The notes under the pieces: model-generated | Database searches by the model: none | Seen by the model: only the letters and a program-made list of their open reading frames with translations | Told to the model about the DNA's origin: nothing | Origin: a virus | Direction: 5' to 3' (one strand) | Virus record (IMG/VR): IMGVR_UViG_3300050119_000050 | Span: 1 to 61,316 of that record | DNA length: 61,316 nucleotides | Position numbers and translations under genes: made by a program | Part shown: positions 54,054 to 61,316 of the stretch, piece after piece | Layout: every line of letters starts with the position of its first letter | Numbering within the stretch: the first letter of the stretch is position 1

Positions 54054-54597
54054 AGACGCACTCGGCCACGGCAGCGACACGCGAGGCATGCGTCTGGGCA
54101 AGACGCATACGGTCGGCCCGCACTCGGCGAAGGTTTACAAAGCTCCCGGCGAAAGCGAACTCGTCACCAAGACGTATCGCAACGGCGCGTACCAATCAAA
54201 GAACGATTATCACACTGACGACATGGGCGATGCCAATGGCACCGCTCTCTCGCAGTTGAACCGCTGGGCCGCGCAAGACGTCGGCAAAGTCAGCAACTCG
54301 GCGGCGGCCTCCGAACTCGCGAGCGGCGCGAAGACCGCGACGATCCCGACGCACGATGGCATGGCGGGAAATCCGCGCAACGAAGACAGCTATCCCGGCG
54401 CAGGCCCGGCCCCATCGCACTGGAGCGGCCCGGATCAAGCGAAGTACAACAAGGCGAATGGCTACAACGAACACGGCAGCCGTCACGGTTACAACCCCGA
54501 CGCGGTCAATAGCGCCATCGCCTCTTCGAACCGTGCCGGTCGCCGGATCGGCGGCAAAGAGGCCAGCGCGATCCACCGACTGTTGAAGGGCCGCTGA
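54046..54597 (+). CDS. KDxxGHGS-tag protein 3
   Basis: 183 residues. Begins MAKDALGHGSDTRGM; contains ASELASGAKTATIPTHDGM and a Tyr/Asn/Gly-rich end (NEHGSRHGYNPDAVNSAI). Probably structural or scaffolding by position, which is inference. Confidence 0.65.
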   Translation: MAKDALGHGSDTRGMRLGKTHTVGPHSAKVYKAPGESELVTKTYRNGAYQSKNDYHTDDMGDANGTALSQLNRWAAQDVGKVSNSAAASELASGAKTATIPTHDGMAGNPRNEDSYPGAGPAPSHWSGPDQAKYNKANGYNEHGSRHGYNPDAVNSAIASSNRAGRRIGGKEASAIHRLLKGR

Positions 54598-54827
54598 TGC
54601 ACCGAATGCAGCGGCGGTCGCGCCACGCGCACGCGGCTGGAATATCCATCCTTGTGCCGCACAGCAGTTTCACTCCAACGCCGACGATGTCGCCGTTGGA
54701 GATCGCGTTTCTGAAGGGACGCGATGCCAAGCGCCGAGGGCGGCCTGCGGAGAACCCGCATAACGATTTGTTAACCCCAAATAACGGGGAGCTTGCGGCG
54801 GAGTGGGAGCGGGGGTATAACACATGA
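54597..54827 (+). CDS. Small protein, weak RMF-like pattern
   Basis: 76 residues from ATG 54597, or 46 from ATG 54687. IAFLKGRDAKRRGRPAENPH and ELAAEWERGYN faintly resemble ribosome modulation factor (G-A--G-----P, W--G). Not firm. Confidence 0.5.
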   Translation: MHRMQRRSRHAHAAGISILVPHSSFTPTPTMSPLEIAFLKGRDAKRRGRPAENPHNDLLTPNNGELAAEWERGYNT

Positions 54828-54973
54828 AGGTCACCTGTCCGAAGTGCCACCGCCAATACGACGATCAGGTCCGACTGAAGCAGTGCCCACACGCGTTGCT
54901 CCCAATCGGCAAAGACCTTGACAAGGCGCTCGATGAATTCGTAGCGGACAAGCCGAAGGATATCATGCGATGA
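54824..54973 (+). CDS. 49-residue zinc-finger protein
   Basis: VTCPKCHRQYDD and QCPHALLP; ATGA overlaps both sides. Typical small phage zinc protein. Confidence 0.55.
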   Translation: MKVTCPKCHRQYDDQVRLKQCPHALLPIGKDLDKALDEFVADKPKDIMR

Positions 54974-55203
54974 AAGACCCACTGGGACACGGCAGCGATG
55001 GCAGGGGCGCGTTTCGTCCGGCCAAGCATCAGTTCAAGGTCGAGCGGCACGTCGCGTTCCACGCGGCTACAGCGGCGGGCCAAAAGGTCACCACCACCGG
55101 CAACGTCTGGCAGAAAGTCGGCGGCGGTCGGCGCGCGGTCGCGGAGAAGATCGCGATGGGCGCGCGGATCGACAACCCGAACACGCAAATCAGGATCAGG
55201 TAG
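54970..55203 (+). CDS. KDxxGHGS-tag protein 4
   Basis: 77 residues. Begins MKDPLGHGSDGRGAF; rest basic (KVERHVAFHAATAAGQKV, RRAVAEKIAMGAR). Confidence 0.6.
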   Translation: MKDPLGHGSDGRGAFRPAKHQFKVERHVAFHAATAAGQKVTTTGNVWQKVGGGRRAVAEKIAMGARIDNPNTQIRIR

Positions 55204-55647
55204 ATGAAAGACGCGAAGGGCCACGGCAGCAACGCGCACAACGCGGGCATCGCCAACCTCAAGAACTCCCAGCTTGGCATCAAGCTGCATCCGAACGTGT
55301 TCGCCGCCGTCAAAGCGAACCCGGGCGGCTTCTCCGTGAAGCCGACCACCGGCCAGATGCCGACCTCGGGCTATATGGTTTCGATACCGGGTCACACTCA
55401 GATCGTCGACAACGCGACGCCGGAAAATGTCGCGGCCTACGCTAATGCACACGCGGTCGCACTGAAAGACCCGGCGGCGCACATCGGCGGCTGGACCGAC
55501 AGCGACAGCGGCAAGACCTATCTCGACGTCTCGCACAACATCGGAAACCGATCTCGCGCGGTGCAACTCGGTGTCCTCCATAACCAGAAAGCGATCTGGG
55601 ATGTGAAGGGCAACCGCGAGATCGACACCGGGGGAGACGGCACATGA
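55204..55647 (+). CDS. KDxxGHGS-tag protein 5 with polyvalent-like domain
   Basis: 147 residues. Begins MKDAKGHGSNAHNAG; then a compact domain PTTGQMPTSGYMVSIPGHTQ, GGWTDSDSGKTYLDVSHNIG, LGVLHNQKAIWDV, a pattern I associate with conserved phage proteins of unknown function. Confidence 0.65.
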   Translation: MKDAKGHGSNAHNAGIANLKNSQLGIKLHPNVFAAVKANPGGFSVKPTTGQMPTSGYMVSIPGHTQIVDNATPENVAAYANAHAVALKDPAAHIGGWTDSDSGKTYLDVSHNIGNRSRAVQLGVLHNQKAIWDVKGNREIDTGGDGT

Positions 55648-55850
55648 GCTATCCAGTCACAGACGCGGGGGTCACGGATGAAGACGCCGCGAACACTCTG
55701 GCAAATCATCATCCCAAATGCCGTCCATCGTCGGCTCAAAATATTGGTCCGTGGCCTCAAGTTACGTCGGGCGCGGGCGAGGCTCCGGGCGCGAATGGGC
55801 CGCCTACCACGGGCGCGGTCGGCCCCGGTGGACCGATGAGCGCCGCCTAG
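55644..55850 (+). CDS. Small Pro/Gly-rich protein, tentative
   Basis: 68 residues, ATGA overlap with the previous stop. DAGVTDEDAANTLANHHPKC then Pro/Gly-rich. Other frames here are also open, so the choice is not certain. Confidence 0.45.
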   Translation: MSYPVTDAGVTDEDAANTLANHHPKCRPSSAQNIGPWPQVTSGAGEAPGANGPPTTGAVGPGGPMSAA

Positions 55851-55951
55851 CCCGAGGCCGCTCCGCGAACCTCGGGAGAACGTCAGTTGTGGATCGCCGT
55901 CAAGCCTTGTAAGCTTGGCGGCGAAATCATATCCACGCGAGGGCTTTTCAC

Positions 55952-56257
55952 ATGGTAGCAGTTCATCCCGGCATGAAGGATCAGACCTCCAGCAACATCG
56001 CGCGCGATGGCGCTGCGAAGAAGACCCAGACCAAATTCCCGGTCAAGGAAGGCATGAAGGATCAGACCACGATCCTCAGTGGCGTGAGCCCGGCCAACCC
56101 CGGTGTCGGCCCCGACGCTTCGACGTCGAACCCGCTTTCACCCGAGCCCAAAACGAAGCATCTGGACAAGGTCGCCACGTCGTGGGGCATGAAGGGCAAG
56201 CACGATCCGGTTCTCGGCTCGGCCGTCCTGAACGAAGCGGCCAATCTCGGCCGCTGA
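55952..56257 (+). CDS. Small protein with GMKDQT repeat
   Basis: 101 residues. HPGMKDQTSSN and EGMKDQTTIL are an internal repeat; SWGMKGKHDPVLGSAVLNEA follows. HPGMK recurs in the gene at 56376 (THPGMKSP). Basic. Confidence 0.6.
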   Translation: MVAVHPGMKDQTSSNIARDGAAKKTQTKFPVKEGMKDQTTILSGVSPANPGVGPDASTSNPLSPEPKTKHLDKVATSWGMKGKHDPVLGSAVLNEAANLGR

Positions 56258-56379
56258 TGGACGACTACGAAGCGGAATTGTTAGCCGAGTGGGCTCTCGC
56301 CGATCTTGAAGCAGAGATGCTGGAGATCGAAGCCGAGCCCCTCGGTAGCGACGTAGACGATAGAGGACAAGAACCATGA
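56257..56379 (+). CDS. 40-residue acidic protein
   Basis: ATG shares a base with the previous stop; ATGA to the next. Acidic helix (DDYEAELLAEWALADLEAEM). Unknown. Confidence 0.5.
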   Translation: MDDYEAELLAEWALADLEAEMLEIEAEPLGSDVDDRGQEP

Positions 56380-56708
56380 CGAACCCGATTGACGCGCAGG
56401 CGGCCTCCTCCGAAGCCTTCATCGGCTCCAAGCAGAAGCCGAAGAATGGTTACGGCCAGAACGGCTTCGGCGGTCCGTCAAGCGATCTCCCCGGCCATCA
56501 CACGACCTCCGGCTTCCTGCCGCAGACCAAGCTGCCGGACGAAGCGAGCGATGGCCAGACCCGCGCGGTGTCCACGCTCGGCAAACACCCCGGCACCGAC
56601 ATCCCGACGCACCCGGGCATGAAGTCGCCCGCCGCCCCCACCAAGATCGGCGGCGGCAACATTCGCAGGCCGACTGAGCGCGTCATGGGCGGCCACTTCC
56701 AACGCTAA
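56376..56708 (+). CDS. Small polar protein, unknown
   Basis: 110 residues; Gly/Asn-rich start (KNGYGQNGFGGPSSDLPG), STLGKHPGTDIPTHPGMKSP, which resembles the P-H--M motif of neighbouring genes. Likely related in origin to genes 53483-54597. Confidence 0.6.
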   Translation: MTNPIDAQAASSEAFIGSKQKPKNGYGQNGFGGPSSDLPGHHTTSGFLPQTKLPDEASDGQTRAVSTLGKHPGTDIPTHPGMKSPAAPTKIGGGNIRRPTERVMGGHFQR

Positions 56709-56724
56709 CCGGAGTTTCAAACAA

Positions 56725-57090
56725 ATGCTGAAAGCGCTGTCCCTCGCTTTGCTGATCGTCGCGTCATCCGCTTCCGCTCTTGCCAAGAACACGACCATCG
56801 CTCCGCCGACGCACGTGTGTCGAAGCCCGGACGAACTGATCGAGAAGTTCGTCGACGCGGTTGTCGTCGACGACTTGACCGGGCCCGCGCTGAAGGCATT
56901 CAACGAAGCCTACGCGCTGACCGGAAACAATCCACCGGCTCTGGACCGCGCCGTCATCTTCACGTCGAAGGCCAATCCGGACACCGAGACCTACCTGATG
57001 ATCGGTTCACGCGGCGACTGTGTCGTTGGTGTGCAGCCGATCTCGAAAGAGAACTACCTCTATCTTCGCCATCCCGGTCAGGGCATCTGA
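56725..57090 (+). CDS. Exported protein, unknown
   Basis: 121 residues; signal peptide MLKALSLALLIVASSASALA, then two Cys (THVCRSPDE, GDCVVGV) probably in a disulfide and a central helix. Periplasmic; role unknown. Confidence 0.65.
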   Translation: MLKALSLALLIVASSASALAKNTTIAPPTHVCRSPDELIEKFVDAVVVDDLTGPALKAFNEAYALTGNNPPALDRAVIFTSKANPDTETYLMIGSRGDCVVGVQPISKENYLYLRHPGQGI

Positions 57091-57091
57091 T

Positions 57092-57241
57092 ATGTCCAAA
57101 CCGAACACGTGTGCACCTTCAAGTATACAAAAGCGTCTCGAACGTCAACTCGAAGGTATCCTAAAACATCTGGAGCAGTTTCCGGATGACAAGCTGAGCC
57201 AGCAGCGGGCCGCGACCATTCGCGCCCAACTCGGCAAATGA
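57092..57241 (+). CDS. 49-residue helical protein
   Basis: RLERQLEGILKHLEQFPDDK and QQRAATIRAQLG, a helical hairpin. Followed by a 107-base gap before TerS with no clear element beyond an RBS. Confidence 0.5.
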   Translation: MSKPNTCAPSSIQKRLERQLEGILKHLEQFPDDKLSQQRAATIRAQLGK

Positions 57242-57348
57242 TCCATATCTGATCCGTAAGATGATCTTGCGGTTTGTTTATGGATAGGACGCGGCGAGCA
57301 TGCGCTCGCTCCATCGCTTGAGCGGTGATACCGAAGGGGGACACCCGC

Positions 57349-58167
57349 ATGAGCGGTGATGCAGAGTTAGACGATATGCTTGCGCTGCCCAGCGACGAGC
57401 TAGTGCCAGAAGAGACCCTAGTTTCAGCGGCCCCGAAATCGCGCCCCATGGGCGAGGCGAGCCGGGCCCTGCTAGAGCGGTCCCGCAGTTTTCCGGTCAA
57501 CCGGGCTGCGAAAAAGAACACCCCCGAACGATTGCGCCGACTGCTCGACTACATCGCCGAACTGCCCGTCACCAGTGACGCGTGCGTTCGCGCAAACATC
57601 AGCACGTCCACCCTCAAATACTGGCTGCAGAAATCTCTCGAAGGCAAATTGGGAGATGGCTTCGACATCCCCATGGGCGAGAACGACGAGAACGGCACCG
57701 ACGAAAACTTCATCCGCTTTCACGACGCGTGGGAGGCCGCGATGGAGTGCGGCGTGGGCCTCGTCGAGAAGTCAGTGCTGCAGCGTGCCACCGGCTACAG
57801 CGAGCCGCTGACGTATCAGGGCCGCGTGCAGTATCGCTTCGATCCTGAGTTGCTTGCTGCCGCTCGCGCGGACGGCAAGCCCGAGTATGTCCCGGAGAAC
57901 TATCTGCTCGACCGCTTCGGCTCGCCCGTCCCGGAGAGCGTATGGAAGATGGACCCGGACCTCGCGATGTTCATCTTGAAGACGCGCAAGCCGCTCGTCT
58001 ACGGCGCGAAGGCGACGCTGGACGTCAACGTGCGCGGCGGTGTGCTGGTCGTGCCGATGCGCGCCCTCGCGCCCGAAGACCTCAACGTGATCGAACAGCA
58101 GGACCGGGCTCGCGGCCGGAAGACCATCACGTTCGATGAGGGCGATGAGGACGCGACCGATGTTTGA
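57349..58167 (+). CDS. terS: Terminase small subunit
   Basis: 272 residues from ATG 57349 (GAAGGGGGA upstream). The segment RRLLDYIAELPVTSDACVRA and NISTSTLKYWLQKS is a helix-turn-helix used to recognise the packaging site; a C-terminal acidic end (DEGDEDATDV) follows. Placed right before TerL, overlapping it by eight bases. Binds pac/cos DNA and delivers it to TerL. Confidence 0.75.
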   Translation: MSGDAELDDMLALPSDELVPEETLVSAAPKSRPMGEASRALLERSRSFPVNRAAKKNTPERLRRLLDYIAELPVTSDACVRANISTSTLKYWLQKSLEGKLGDGFDIPMGENDENGTDENFIRFHDAWEAAMECGVGLVEKSVLQRATGYSEPLTYQGRVQYRFDPELLAAARADGKPEYVPENYLLDRFGSPVPESVWKMDPDLAMFILKTRKPLVYGAKATLDVNVRGGVLVVPMRALAPEDLNVIEQQDRARGRKTITFDEGDEDATDV

Positions 58168-59794
58168 GATCACCGGCCTAGTTGAACAGTTCAAGCTGAT
58201 CCGGGGCGAGTACGTCCCGTTCATCAAGGACGCCACTGGTAAGCTCATGGCGGTTGCGTGGGCACCGCAGCCGGGATCGCAGGGCTACTTCCTCGCGGAC
58301 ACCACGTTCGAAGTTCTCTATGAGGGCACGCGCGGCCCCGGCAAAACCGATGCGCTCATCATGGACTTCTGTCAAGACGTCGGCAAGGGATACGGCGCGG
58401 AGTGGCGTGGCATCATTTTCCGCCGCACGCATCCGCAGTTGAAAGACATCATCGAGAAGTCGAAGAAGTGGATCAAGCGCATCTGGCCCGATGCGACTTA
58501 CAACGAGGGCAAGACATTCTGGGAATGGCCGTCAGGCGAGCGCCTGTACTTCGGCCACTTCGACGTCCGCAACGACTACAACAACTATCACGGCCACGCC
58601 TATCCGTGGATCGGCTGGGAAGAGTTGACGAACTGGCCCGCCGACGATTGCTACAAGAGCATGTTCTCTTGCTCGCGTTCGACGGTGAAGGGCATGCCGC
58701 GCAAAATCCGCGCGACCACAAACCCCTATGGCGTTGGACACAACTGGGTCAAGCTGCGGTTCAAGCTGCCGATCAATGGCGAGTTGGGACCGGATGGATC
58801 GAAGCCGACAGTCGGTCCGATCATCCCCGGCGACAAGGACGCGCTCGGCAACCAGCAGCCGCCGCGTCGCGCGATCCACGGCTATCTCGACGAGAACCAA
58901 ATCCTCTTGCACTCGGACAAAGAGTACAAGGGAAAGATCGTCGCCGCCGCGCGCAACGCATCGGAGCTTGCTGCGTGGCTCGACGGATCGTGGGACATCG
59001 TCGCAGGCGGCATGTTCGACGATCTCTGGTATGAGTATCGCAACTCGGTCATCGTGCAGCCATTCGACATTCCGCCGGGCTGGAAAATTTATCGCGCCTA
59101 CGACCACGGCTCGTCGAAACCATTCTCGGTCGGCTGGTACTGCGTGAGCGACGGCACCGATCTCAAGCTGCCCGACTACACCGACCTGAAGACTGGCACC
59201 ATCATGAAGGGCGGCACGCGTGCGACCGTGCGCGGCGACCGCTTCCGCTTCAAGGAATGGTACGGCTGCCGTGCGGGCGCGGTGAACGAAGGCCTGCGCA
59301 TGCTCGTCACCGATATCGCGAGGGGCATCATCGAACGTGAAATTCTCTGGGGCTTGCGCGCTGCTGATGGATCGTGGACCCGTGTATCGCGCGGACCGGC
59401 CGACAGCGCCATCTTCGACGACAACACCAACGGCTCCGACATCTCCATCGCCACCGACTTCGAGAAGCCGGTCACGATCAATGGTGTCAAGCACAAGGGC
59501 GTTTTCTGGGAGCGCGCCGACAAGGGCCCGGGATCGCGCGAGCAGGGCTGGGAGCAGATACGCAAGAACTTCAAAGCGACCAAGCGTCCTCCCGGAGGCT
59601 TCCGTGAGACGCCCGGGCTGTTCGTGACCACCGACTGCGTTGAATGGCTTAGGTGCGTTCCGGTGCTGCCGCGCGATGACGAAAAGATCGACGACGTCGA
59701 CGATGACAGCGAAGATCACAGCGGCGATGAGACCCGGTATTTTCTCCGGTTCGATACGACCCCCATGATGAGGGCCAACCGGACCACTGCTTGA
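58160..59794 (+). CDS. terL: Terminase large subunit
   Basis: 544 residues from ATG 58160. ATPase: Walker A YEGTRGPGKTDALIM near residue 53, Walker B YPWIGWEEL near 147, coupling motif region KIRATTNPYGVGHNW. Nuclease: IYRAYDHGSSKPFSVGW near 312 with Asp, and DSAIFDDN near 415. Cuts concatemers and pumps DNA into the capsid. Long insert between ATPase and nuclease domains (RRAIHGYLDENQILL). Typical length. Confidence 0.9.
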   Translation: MFEITGLVEQFKLIRGEYVPFIKDATGKLMAVAWAPQPGSQGYFLADTTFEVLYEGTRGPGKTDALIMDFCQDVGKGYGAEWRGIIFRRTHPQLKDIIEKSKKWIKRIWPDATYNEGKTFWEWPSGERLYFGHFDVRNDYNNYHGHAYPWIGWEELTNWPADDCYKSMFSCSRSTVKGMPRKIRATTNPYGVGHNWVKLRFKLPINGELGPDGSKPTVGPIIPGDKDALGNQQPPRRAIHGYLDENQILLHSDKEYKGKIVAAARNASELAAWLDGSWDIVAGGMFDDLWYEYRNSVIVQPFDIPPGWKIYRAYDHGSSKPFSVGWYCVSDGTDLKLPDYTDLKTGTIMKGGTRATVRGDRFRFKEWYGCRAGAVNEGLRMLVTDIARGIIEREILWGLRAADGSWTRVSRGPADSAIFDDNTNGSDISIATDFEKPVTINGVKHKGVFWERADKGPGSREQGWEQIRKNFKATKRPPGGFRETPGLFVTTDCVEWLRCVPVLPRDDEKIDDVDDDSEDHSGDETRYFLRFDTTPMMRANRTTA

Positions 59795-59819
59795 CATTAT
59801 GGTTAACGGCTGTTATAGG
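59791..59819 (+). promoter_or_regulatory. Promoter before the portal gene
   Basis: TTGACA (59791-59796), 17 bases, TATAGG (59814-59819), starting over the TerL stop. A GGTTAAC site (59801-59807) lies inside the spacer, where binding would occlude polymerase. Confidence 0.7.
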
Positions 59820-59845
59820 GGCCTCGCCCCCAGATAGGATCATCC

Positions 59846-61316
59846 ATGGCGCTTCCTGACAAACATCCCGAGTACGTCGAACGGCTCGGCGAGTGGATAC
59901 AGATGGTCGACACCTACGCGGGCGAGCGCGCGGTCAAATCGAAGCGTCTCGACTACCTTCCAGCGACCGAAGGCATGGTGATGGACGGCATGGTCACGCC
60001 ATCCTCGCCCGGCTGGAAAGATTACGAGGCGTATCTGCTTCGAGCCTACTTCCACGACGTTGTCAAGGACGCCGTGAAGGCCATGGTGGGCATCATGCAC
60101 AACAAGCCCGCCGTGATCAATCTCCCGGTGAAGCTCGCGGACATGATGACGAAGGCGACGAAGAAGGGCGAAACGCTGCAACAGTTGCTGCGCCGGATCA
60201 ACGTAGCGCAGCTTGTCATGGGCCGCTGCGGTTTGCTCGCGGAGGTCCCAGCGGGCCAGTCCATCGACATGGCGGTCCCATACATCACTTTCTACGACGC
60301 GATGCGCATCATCAACTGGGACGCGGGCGCGCTCAATGAGGGCGCGGAAGAGCTTGAACTCGTCGTGCTCGACGAGGGCGGCTATCGGCGCGAGGGCTTC
60401 ACATGGAAGACCGAACGCAAGTATCGCGTGCTCACGCGCGGCGGTCAGCCCGAACTCGACAGCGGCTGGGAACGCCCGCCGGTCGGTGCTCCCTACGCAG
60501 TCGCCACCAAGGTCAACGACACCTCGATGCCGACGCTGGCGGACTTCACTTATCCGTCCATCGGCGGTCGCACGCTCAATCAAATTCCGTTCGTCTTTGT
60601 CGGCGCGGATGATCTGGTCCCCGAGCCCGAGACCTCACCGCTGCTCGGCCTGTCCAACCTCGCGCTGGTGATCTATCGCGCCGAGGCGGACTATCGCCAG
60701 ACCCTGTACTTGCAGGGCCAGCAGACGCTGGTCATCATCGGTGGCGCGGTCGACGAAGCCGCGCCGGGCAAAATCCGGACCGGCAACAAAGGCGTCATCG
60801 ATCTGAAGATCGAAGGCGACGCGAAATATATTGGCGTCTCTGCGACCGGGCTCGGCGAAATGCGCCAGTCGCTGAAGCAGGATCAGGATGCTGCCGCTGC
60901 GCTCGGCGTCGCGTTCTTGGATGTCGGCAATGCTCGCGGCGAAGCCGGTGAAGCGCTCCGCATCCGCGTCGCCGCACGCACGACCACGATCTCATCCATC
61001 GCCCAGTGCGGCGGGGCCGCGCTTGAACAGGTTCTGAAGTTCTGTGCGGAGTTCGTCGGCGCTGATCCGGACGAAGTCTCGGTCAATCCGACCACGAACT
61101 TCGCCGACCAGACCGTCGCCGGGGCCGCGCTGCTCGCGTTTATGCAGGCCAAGCAACTCGGTTTGCCCTTGTCTCTCCGATCCATGCATCGTATGATGCA
61201 AATGAACGACATGACAGAAATGGACTTCGATGAAGAGAACGAACAGATCGAAGAAGAAGCCTCGTCCATGCTTGGAACGATGGTCGGACCGTTTCAAGAC
61301 ACGGTCACCGATGATA
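59846..61316 (+). CDS. Portal protein, DUF4055-type, 3' end cut by window
   Basis: 490 residues visible, no stop before the window end. AGGA precedes ATG 59846. YLPATEGMVMDGMV, RAYFHDVVKDAVKAMVGIMH and the later GLGEMRQSLKQDQDAAAALG fit the DUF4055 portal group; a Met-rich acidic end (RMMQMNDMTEMDFDEENE) is beginning to appear. It forms the ring through which DNA enters the head. Confidence 0.75.
   Translation, partial: MALPDKHPEYVERLGEWIQMVDTYAGERAVKSKRLDYLPATEGMVMDGMVTPSSPGWKDYEAYLLRAYFHDVVKDAVKAMVGIMHNKPAVINLPVKLADMMTKATKKGETLQQLLRRINVAQLVMGRCGLLAEVPAGQSIDMAVPYITFYDAMRIINWDAGALNEGAEELELVVLDEGGYRREGFTWKTERKYRVLTRGGQPELDSGWERPPVGAPYAVATKVNDTSMPTLADFTYPSIGGRTLNQIPFVFVGADDLVPEPETSPLLGLSNLALVIYRAEADYRQTLYLQGQQTLVIIGGAVDEAAPGKIRTGNKGVIDLKIEGDAKYIGVSATGLGEMRQSLKQDQDAAAALGVAFLDVGNARGEAGEALRIRVAARTTTISSIAQCGGAALEQVLKFCAEFVGADPDEVSVNPTTNFADQTVAGAALLAFMQAKQLGLPLSLRSMHRMMQMNDMTEMDFDEENEQIEEEASSMLGTMVGPFQDTVTDD

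Noticed and set aside
58532-59797. 421-residue open frame antisense to the large terminase gene
   Set aside because: Same reason: shadow of a well-defined gene, low-complexity Val/Arg/Asp composition.

Overview
The window is a stretch of a tailed double-stranded DNA bacteriophage genome or an unintegrated/prophage relative (class Caudoviricetes). Evidence: small and large terminase subunits and a portal gene at the right edge, a phage replication module (family A DNA polymerase, SNF2-type helicase, primase/SF3 helicase, DUF2815 and DUF2800 proteins, VRR-NUC-type nuclease, endonuclease VII), two tRNA genes, several free-standing homing-type endonucleases, and well over 100 tightly packed genes, most joined by ATGA, GTGA or TGATG overlaps. 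The GC-rich sequence, rich in GCG/CGC, and promoters of sigma70 type fit an alphaproteobacterial (rhizobial-like) host; the host is an inference. No integrase, repressor, capsid or tail gene is visible here.

Layout. 1-1577: rightward genes for small membrane or secreted proteins (possible lysis region). 1681-32040: long leftward block carrying nucleotide metabolism (nucleoside deoxyribosyltransferase, MazZ-like DUF5664, HD phosphohydrolase, MazG-like), metallophosphoesterase, tRNA-Ala, ParB-fold proteins, Ycf46-like AAA+ ATPase, helicase, DNA polymerase, DUF2815, endonuclease VII, a PAP2 membrane phosphatase, a YiiX-like cysteine hydrolase, DUF2800, a metallopeptidase, a HIRAN protein and zinc-finger proteins. 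32168-35242: rightward primase/helicase and a LAGLIDADG endonuclease, followed by a strongly structured non-coding stretch. 35538-41565: leftward run of very small genes. 41584-42745: AT-rich non-coding region full of inverted repeats, the likely replication origin or master control region. 42746-49645: rightward run of tiny genes, many single-membrane-span, ending at tRNA-Trp. 49569-50497: small leftward island. 50656-61316: rightward genes leading into packaging (TerS, TerL, portal, the last cut by the window edge).

Working together: the leftward block and the primase supply DNA replication and dNTP management; the right arm supplies packaging and, presumably beyond the window, virion structure. 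A set of promoters has a shared layout, TTAACYA then 16 bases, a -35 box, 16-17 bases and a -10 box. The same TTAACC core is packed into the putative origin, suggesting one DNA-binding protein coordinates early transcription and replication.

Two protein-level patterns stand out. Many unrelated proteins, including most of the replication set, end in a short acidic-hydrophobic tail (for example EDDLM, VDDMLQ, RFSGLDL), and five genes just upstream of the terminase begin with a shared KDxxGHGS peptide. Three conserved genes (10022-10824, 29707-30286, 30972-31245), and perhaps a fourth, read correctly only across a one-base frameshift; this may be assembly error or real decay and should be settled before function is inferred.
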